Of a DNA stretch of 63,823 nt, positions 58,461 through 63,823 are shown piece after piece (the stretch's first letter is position 1; the number at the start of each line of letters is the position of its first letter). The notes under the pieces are model-generated. The model was not told where the DNA came from. It was given only the letters and a program-made list of their open reading frames with translations, and made no database searches. The stretch covers positions 1 to 63,823 of the forward strand of contig JACCTC010000342.1 in assembly GCA_013812655.1 (NCBI GenBank), written 5' to 3'. The translations under genes were made by a program, and so were the position numbers. Source of the DNA: Deltaproteobacteria bacterium. Its GTDB lineage: Bacteria > Myxococcota_A > Polyangia > Haliangiales > Haliangiaceae.

Positions 58461-58502
58461 AACCGCGCCGTGCCATGACGGCGAGCGAGCTTTGCGCGTA
58501 GC

Positions 58503-59339
58503 GTGGAGCTGATGCTGGTCCTGATTGCCGAGTACGCGTTTTTCCCGCTCCCGGGGAAGCGCGACGAGCTCGTCGATGCGGTCGACGCGCTGTTTGCCGG
58601 GCTCCATCAGAACGGTCAGATCTGGGGCGACCACGTCGCGGGATGGGTCGAGGGCGCGCGCCGGGTGACCTGTCGCGTCCCGGGCTGCGACTCGCTCGAT
58701 GATCGCCACGCGTCGGCGATCGTCCGTAACGCGCTCGCGAGCGTGCGTGCGCTGTGCGCCGAGCCACCGCAGTGGAGCGTCGTCGACGATCGCACCGGTG
58801 ATCCGCGGAGCTGGCGCGACGAGAAGAGCCTCTTCTTCTTCACGCATGTCTTCGAGCAGACCTCGCCGGTCTGCGCGGGCACCGACGGCGATCCCATCCC
58901 GCTCTACCTGCTGCCGCTGTCCGAGGAGACGCGCGAGCAGCTGTTCTCGTGGATGAAGAAGTACCGGATGTACGACGAGGTCCAGCTCGACTGCGGCCCG
59001 CTCGAGATCGACGCCTATCGCCAGCTCGCGGATCCACATGCGGAGCTCTCGCAGGACGGCCGCGAGCTCGCACGCGATGTCGAGCTCGCGATCGGATTTC
59101 CCACGTACTACTATCTGATGCGCTACTGGGGCCGCCCCGGCGAGGAGGACCGGCCCTGCCCCGGATGCGGCGGCGAGTGGCAGACTCCGGTGCGCGACCG
59201 CTCGACGACGGGCCTCGGTCGCTTCGAGTTCCGCTGCGAGCCGTGCCGCCTGGTCTCGCACAAGGCGAGCAGCCTCGACGAGGACTCCGGGCATCCCGAG
59301 ATCGGCGAGTGGCGCGGACCGGCGTCGCACGCCTCGTGA
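58503..59339 (+). CDS. DUF2310 zinc-ribbon protein
   Basis: 278 residues from a GTG. The final about 70 residues have CPGCGGEW (near 218) and CEPCRLVS (near 244), a zinc ribbon; the middle has FPTYYYLMRYWG and LPLSEETREQLFSW, which match the DUF2310 family (described as zinc-ribbon, possibly nucleic-acid binding). No catalytic site is known. Starts 42 bases after the hydrolase gene, same strand. Confidence 0.8.
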   Translation: MELMLVLIAEYAFFPLPGKRDELVDAVDALFAGLHQNGQIWGDHVAGWVEGARRVTCRVPGCDSLDDRHASAIVRNALASVRALCAEPPQWSVVDDRTGDPRSWRDEKSLFFFTHVFEQTSPVCAGTDGDPIPLYLLPLSEETREQLFSWMKKYRMYDEVQLDCGPLEIDAYRQLADPHAELSQDGRELARDVELAIGFPTYYYLMRYWGRPGEEDRPCPGCGGEWQTPVRDRSTTGLGRFEFRCEPCRLVSHKASSLDEDSGHPEIGEWRGPASHAS

Positions 59340-59352
59340 GAGGACCGAGCGC

Positions 59353-60420
59353 TCAGTAGTTCCAGACCATCACGTTGCAGACCCGGACGTACCCGTTGCC
59401 ACCGGCGAGCATGCCGATGCGGGTCAGCGCGGCCGCGGCGTTCTGCTCGGTGCGGAACGCGTAGTCGCCGGCGAGGCGCGGGCCGGGGCCTGCTTCGTCC
59501 TTCGGCGCGACGTTGACCGAGTAGCGCTTCGCAGCGACGTCGACCTCCATCGTGACGCGATAGATGCCGTAGGCCGCGTAGCCGATCGGCTGCGATGCGG
59601 CGTAGCTGCTGCCGTTGCGCGCCTCGAGCTTGCCGCTCGGGTTGAAGCGGACGGCGGCGGCGAGGTCTGCCTGCGCCGCGGGTGCGCCGGTGGAAAGGCC
59701 GATCACGGCATCCGTCGCGTCGTACGGCACCTGGGCGTCGAACTGCACGCGGAACGCACCGCTCTGCGCCGGGAACTCGAGGTTGACCCAGCCCTGACCT
59801 GCGACCGAGCACCACTCCGGGCCGACCACGAGATCCGCGATCTCGATGGTGGCGCCGTCGGTCTCGACGCGCGAGGCGATCGTGTCGACGCGGACCATCT
59901 GGGCTTGCTCGGCGAGGAAGCCGTAGTTCGTGGCGATCTGGACGCCGTTGGCCTCGACCGAGTAGCGGCGGTTCTCGAGGTCGATCGACATCACGATCGC
60001 GACCGGCGCGTTGCGGTAGTCGACCACGGCATCGGCGCGATACGTGGCGCCATCGCGGACATCGAGGAAGCCGTCGGGGTTGAGCCGGACGATCGGGCCG
60101 AGATCGGTGAGCGCGTCGACCCGGCCGTTCGCGAGGCCGACGACCGCATCGATCGGGGCGGTCATCGCGGCATCGGCAGAGGCCGTCCACCGGATCGTGT
60201 AGGCGACGCTGACATCGTGGAAGTAGGCGACGAACGGGATCGGCGTGCTCGCCCAGTCGGTGGCCGCGAGCGGGGTGGTCGGGTCGTCGGGCGCCGGGTC
60301 GTCGGCGGGCTCGTCGGTGGTCTCGGACGGGTCGGCTGGCTCTCCGGGCGTGCCCGGATCGGACGCGCACGCGCCCACCGCGACCACCCAGACCGCTAGC
60401 AACGTCGTCAGACCACGCAT
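59353..60420 (-). CDS. Two-repeat lipoprotein
   Basis: 355 residues from MRGLTTLLAVWVVAV with lipobox GAC; the 40 upstream residues to 60540 are rejected. After an Asp/Pro/Glu-rich tether come two homologous about 130-residue beta domains: compare DAVVGLANGRVDALTDLGPI with DAVIGLSTGAPAAQADLAAA, and YSVEANG with YSVNVAP. The last strand carries a single Cys (VCNVMVW). It resembles a concanavalin-type or carbohydrate-binding fold of exported proteins; no catalytic residues are seen. Confidence 0.72.
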   Translation of the reverse strand: MRGLTTLLAVWVVAVGACASDPGTPGEPADPSETTDEPADDPAPDDPTTPLAATDWASTPIPFVAYFHDVSVAYTIRWTASADAAMTAPIDAVVGLANGRVDALTDLGPIVRLNPDGFLDVRDGATYRADAVVDYRNAPVAIVMSIDLENRRYSVEANGVQIATNYGFLAEQAQMVRVDTIASRVETDGATIEIADLVVGPEWCSVAGQGWVNLEFPAQSGAFRVQFDAQVPYDATDAVIGLSTGAPAAQADLAAAVRFNPSGKLEARNGSSYAASQPIGYAAYGIYRVTMEVDVAAKRYSVNVAPKDEAGPGPRLAGDYAFRTEQNAAAALTRIGMLAGGNGYVRVCNVMVWNY

Positions 60421-60583
60421 CGGCTTTCCCCCTGTGGATGTCGAGCGAGAGGCCATGCTGCACGTGGCGTGCCCCGGCGCACGGGCCCCACCGATGGTGG
60501 CGGGGCACTGCTCAGAAGCTTGCCTACGTCGCCCGCGCACGGCGTGCGATCGCAGGTGCGTCCAGGTGACCGCCAGCGCCCGA

Positions 60584-63500
60584 TCAGCGCGGCTCGGGGG
60601 CCTGGAGTAGCGACATCAGGTCCCGCGCGGACAGCCGGGCGGCGACGTCGGTGCCCTCGAGAATCCCCGCAACCAGTGCGCGCTTGTCGCGGTGAAGCGC
60701 AACGATCTGCTCCTCGATCGTGCCGCGCGTGATCAGCCGGTAGACCGTGACCGGGCGCGTCTGGCCGATCCGGTGGGCGCGATCGGTGGCCTGGTCCTCG
60801 ACGGCCGGGTTCCACCACGGATCGAGGTGCAGGACGTAGTCGGCAGCGGTCAGGTTGATGCCGGTGCCGCCCGCCTTGAGCGAGATCAGGAAGACGTCGG
60901 CCTCGCCGGCCTGGAAGCTGTCGACGAGCTTCGCGCGCTGGCGAGCGGGCGTCGCGCCGTCGAGGTAGAGCGCCTTGAAGCCGGCGTCGGCGAGTGCGCT
61001 GCGAACGAGCGCGAGGTGCGACGTGAACTGGCTGAACACGAGCGCGCGGTGGCCCTCGCTTCGTAGCTCCTCGAGGAGCTCGACCGCGCGGCGCAGCTTC
61101 GACGACGGTACCGTCGAGGTCGCGTCGTAGAGCCGCGGGTGCGACGCGAGCAAACGTAGTCGGGTCAGCGCGGCGAGCACCTGGAACCGACGCTGCTGAT
61201 CGCGCATCCCGGCGCCCTTCGCGGTGAGCTCGGCGACCGCGGCGAGCCGCGCATCGTCGTAGAGCGCCAGCTCCTCGGCGGACATCGCGACCGGCACCTC
61301 GATCTCGGTACGCGATGGCAGCTCGCGCGCGACCTCCTGCTTCGTGCGGCGCAAGAGGAACGGCCGGATCACGCGCGACAGCGCGGCGCGCGCGTCGGGA
61401 TCCTTGCCCTTCTCGATCGGCACCGCGTAGCGCTCTCGGAACTGTTCCCAGCTCCCGAGCATCCCGGGGAACACCGTCGCGAACAGGCTCCACAGCTCGC
61501 CGATGTGATTCTCGAGCGGCGTGCCGGTCAGCGCGATCCGGAACGCGGCGTCGAGGTTGCGTGCCGCCCGTGCACGCTGGGTCGTCGGGTTCTTGAGTGC
61601 CTGCGCCTCGTCGATCACGAGCGTCGCGAACCGGGTCGCCGCGAGCTCGGCGGCGTCGCGCACGAGCAGGCCGTAGCTCGCGATCATCACGTCCTTCTTC
61701 TTCAGCGTCGCGAGCGACGTCGTGCGCTCGGCCTGCTCGGTGTAGAGGATCGGGTTCAGCGACGGCGCGAACCGCGCGAGTTCGCGCACCCAGTTGATCG
61801 CGACCGACGTCGGTGCGAGGACGAGCGCCGGCCCCAGCTTCGCGCGATCGAGGAGCACGGCGATCGCCTGGATCGTCTTGCCGAGGCCCATGTCGTCGGC
61901 GAGGCACGCACCGGTGCCCCACGCCGCGAGCCGGGTCAGCCACGCGTGGCCCTCGGTCTGGTAGTCGCGCAGCGTGGCGACCAGCGTCGATGGTGGGCGT
62001 GGGCGCAGCGCGCGCGACGACGCGAGCCGCTCGGTGAGCTCGCGCCATGGCTCGGCCGCCTGGACCTGGGCGCCGGCGTCAGCGAGCGCACGCATCGCGG
62101 GCACCGCGCCCGGCGACAGCTCGAGGTGATCGCGCGCGCGGAACGTCTGATCGGCGACCGCCTGCAGGCGCTGTCGCAACGTATCCGAGAGCTCGACCCA
62201 GCGCCGCTCGTCGACGCGGACGTAGCGCTGCTGGCGACGTGCGGCATCGAGCAGCACCGCGAGCTCCAGCCGACCCGCCTCGATCTTGATCTCGCCGGTC
62301 AGCCCGAACCAGTCGCGCTTCTTCTCGACGTGCACGCGCAGCGCGTCGGGCGTGAGCAGGCCGCCGACGCTGACGGGGTGATCCACCCATTCGACCTCGA
62401 GCCCGTCCGGCGGCGACTGCAGCGCCTCGACGAGCTGGAGCGCGGCATCGGGCTCACCGATCCGGAAGCACTGCGGCGGGCCCTCCTCGGCGTCCTCGAT
62501 CGGCAGCCGCGCGAACAGCCCGCGGGCGTGCGCGAGCTCGCTGCCGAGATCACGGCGGACGTAGCCGCGCTCGCCGCCGCGTACGATCATCACGTCGCGC
62601 GGGCCTGTGCCCGGCCGATACAGGGGCGCGCCTGGTCCGGGTCGGACGAACAGCTCGAGCTCGAGCGTGACGTCGGGCAAGAGGCGCAGGCGGACGACGA
62701 CGGCAATATCCGCGACGTGCTCCCTGCCCTTCAGCGCGTGCGGTACCGAGACCGGCAACCGGCCTTCCATGCGCGCGAGCCGCTCGAGCAGCGCGGCGTG
62801 ACTCTCGGGCGGAAACGCGTCGCCGTGACGGTCGAGCACCCTCCACAGCTGGCGCGCGTCGTCGCTGACCTCGAGGAGCAGGCAGCGCCCGCGCTCGGGC
62901 TCGGGCACGAACAGTGGCTCGCCGGGCGGATGACTCTGGAGCAGCGCGCCGAGGAGCCGCGGGCTGAACCGCGCGCCGGCGACCGCGGGCTCGAGCCGGA
63001 TCTGATCGTCCGCGGCGAGCGCCTGGAAGCCGAGCTCGGCGCGCACGACCTCGATCGGTTCGTCGTCGTGATCGCTGGTGACCCGCGGATGACCGACGAG
63101 CGCGAGGAACGCACGCGCCGGATACGAACCCGTATTCTTCGCCGGGATCCACGCCGCGAGGTCCTCGGCGATCCGGCGATCCTGCTCGGCGAGGCTCGCG
63201 CCATGCTCGTCGAGCAGCCGCGCCGGCGTCATCCGCTGGCCCGCGCTCATGCCGCCGCGCTTGGTCTGCTTCTTGACGGTCGGCGTCAGCGCCGGCGTGC
63301 CCAGCTCGTGCTCGACGTGCCACCACACCTCGATCGCGGTGCGCGGCTCGACGGCGCGCGCCTCCATGCGATCGAGCTCGGCGAGCGCGCGTGCCCACGC
63401 CGGCCGCAGCAGCTCGTCGGCGACGGTGCGAGCGAGGTCCGCGCGCGCCGGATCGGCGAGCACGTCGAGCGTGGCATCGACGAGCGCGACCGCGTGCGTG

Positions 63501-63823
63501 CAGGTTGCCTCGCGGACCTCACAGCTGCACTCGAGCTGGGGCGTACCGCCGCCCGGCATCGTCAGCCGGGTGACGAGCGAGAACGTGCCGTAGTCGCGGC
63601 TGCGGACGACGCGCTCGCGTTCCTTCCACGTGATCATCGCCCCGTGTGGATCGAAGGCCCACGTCGCCGAGGCGCGGGTCGCGCGCGATCGCGGCGAGGC
63701 GTGTGCCCGCAGCTTCGCGCGGAGCTGGACGAGCCGCGACCACAGCGGGCCGAGCGCGGGCGCAAGATCGACGGGCAACGCCGCGCGACTCGCTTCCTCG
63801 ACGACGGCGGCGCGGACGTCGGC
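60584..63823 (-). CDS. SWIM-domain SNF2 helicase (5' end beyond window)
   Basis: At least 1079 codons. The frame stays open from a possible TTG at 63778 to the window edge, so the true start lies outside. A SWIM zinc finger (CSCEVREATCTHAV) is near the N-terminus, then a long family-specific region, then SNF2 motor motifs: DDMGLGKTIQA (I), IDEAQ (II), DRAHRIGQ and PVTVYRL (VI). This is the bacterial SNF2/RapA-like ATPase class, which remodels protein-DNA complexes; in some genomes it lies in defence islands, but nothing here shows that. The 163-base gap before the preceding gene holds nothing recognised. Confidence 0.92.
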   Translation of the reverse strand, partial: ADVRAAVVEEASRAALPVDLAPALGPLWSRLVQLRAKLRAHASPRSRATRASATWAFDPHGAMITWKERERVVRSRDYGTFSLVTRLTMPGGGTPQLECSCEVREATCTHAVALVDATLDVLADPARADLARTVADELLRPAWARALAELDRMEARAVEPRTAIEVWWHVEHELGTPALTPTVKKQTKRGGMSAGQRMTPARLLDEHGASLAEQDRRIAEDLAAWIPAKNTGSYPARAFLALVGHPRVTSDHDDEPIEVVRAELGFQALAADDQIRLEPAVAGARFSPRLLGALLQSHPPGEPLFVPEPERGRCLLLEVSDDARQLWRVLDRHGDAFPPESHAALLERLARMEGRLPVSVPHALKGREHVADIAVVVRLRLLPDVTLELELFVRPGPGAPLYRPGTGPRDVMIVRGGERGYVRRDLGSELAHARGLFARLPIEDAEEGPPQCFRIGEPDAALQLVEALQSPPDGLEVEWVDHPVSVGGLLTPDALRVHVEKKRDWFGLTGEIKIEAGRLELAVLLDAARRQQRYVRVDERRWVELSDTLRQRLQAVADQTFRARDHLELSPGAVPAMRALADAGAQVQAAEPWRELTERLASSRALRPRPPSTLVATLRDYQTEGHAWLTRLAAWGTGACLADDMGLGKTIQAIAVLLDRAKLGPALVLAPTSVAINWVRELARFAPSLNPILYTEQAERTTSLATLKKKDVMIASYGLLVRDAAELAATRFATLVIDEAQALKNPTTQRARAARNLDAAFRIALTGTPLENHIGELWSLFATVFPGMLGSWEQFRERYAVPIEKGKDPDARAALSRVIRPFLLRRTKQEVARELPSRTEIEVPVAMSAEELALYDDARLAAVAELTAKGAGMRDQQRRFQVLAALTRLRLLASHPRLYDATSTVPSSKLRRAVELLEELRSEGHRALVFSQFTSHLALVRSALADAGFKALYLDGATPARQRAKLVDSFQAGEADVFLISLKAGGTGINLTAADYVLHLDPWWNPAVEDQATDRAHRIGQTRPVTVYRLITRGTIEEQIVALHRDKRALVAGILEGTDVAARLSARDLMSLLQAPEPR

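Noticed and set aside
1..63823. CRISPR array or intact insertion sequence
   Set aside because: No regularly spaced repeats and no transposase frame of normal length were found.
60584..63823. Defence island around the SNF2 gene
   Set aside because: The neighbours are ordinary lipoprotein and housekeeping-type genes; one SNF2 gene at a window edge is insufficient.

Overview
The window is uniformly very GC-rich. It has many lipoboxes, PilZ domains, a myxobacterial-type Ser/Thr kinase loop (HRDVSPQN), PEGA repeats and a MYXO-CTERM-like C-terminus. Together these point to a chromosomal segment of a myxobacterium-like deltaproteobacterium (Polyangia/Haliangium/Kofleriaceae-type). This placement is an inference; there is no rRNA gene. 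I see no CRISPR array, prophage or intact insertion sequence.

Left part (1-9.9 kb): a BlaI/BlaR1-type regulator pair cut by the window edge, an HTTM/VKGC-like membrane protein with a small partner, a TonB-like protein, a Gly-rich lipoprotein, an FHA-GAF-adenylate cyclase, cysM overlapping an OsmC gene, and a pseudo-receiver-PilZ protein.

Selenium system, first half (9.9-13.6 kb): one minus-strand series, PilZ protein - selD - family 2 encapsulin shell - Met/Gly/Pro-rich protein - hemerythrin-like protein, behind a good sigma-70-like promoter. selD is itself a selenoprotein gene: an in-frame UGA (13057-13055) lies in the catalytic motif and is followed by a SECIS-like hairpin, so the naive reading frame loses about 30 N-terminal codons. 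Selenium system, second half (18.2-26.9 kb): two PhnD/selenate-type substrate-binding proteins, a DcaP-like porin (frameshifted as given), selA, a double-domain ABC permease with an extra C-terminal PilZ-like domain, its ATPase, and tRNA-Sec (selC) with its own promoter. Proposed flow: porin, binding proteins and ABC importer bring in an oxidised selenium or related anion; SelD makes selenophosphate; SelA charges tRNA-Sec; the encapsulin may store or sequester a sulfur- or selenium-derived product. selB is not in the window. Between the halves lie chrA, a scrambled exonuclease/NHL reading frame, a cytochrome P460-like lipoprotein and a PhoR/PhoB-type pair.

Signalling island (27.1-37.3 kb): two paralogous proteins carrying two STAS-like domains, each followed by a zinc ribbon, then a Ser/Thr kinase and a C-terminal membrane anchor; a third protein with the same front end but a membrane-anchored LPP20-like/PDZ-like tail; and two RsbW-like ATP-binding proteins, one with PEGA repeats. 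It looks like an undescribed partner-switching module with the kinase fused to the STAS part.

Right part (37.5-63.8 kb): surface lipoproteins; a DUF1501 / haem-protein / MYXO-CTERM operon; an alpha-2-macroglobulin-pbpC operon with an upstream lamin-tail lipoprotein; an AAA/DUF4143 gene set between an 89%-identical 74-bp repeat derived from the end of the neighbouring M28 peptidase gene; an esterase; a DUF2310 protein; and an SNF2 helicase running off the right edge.
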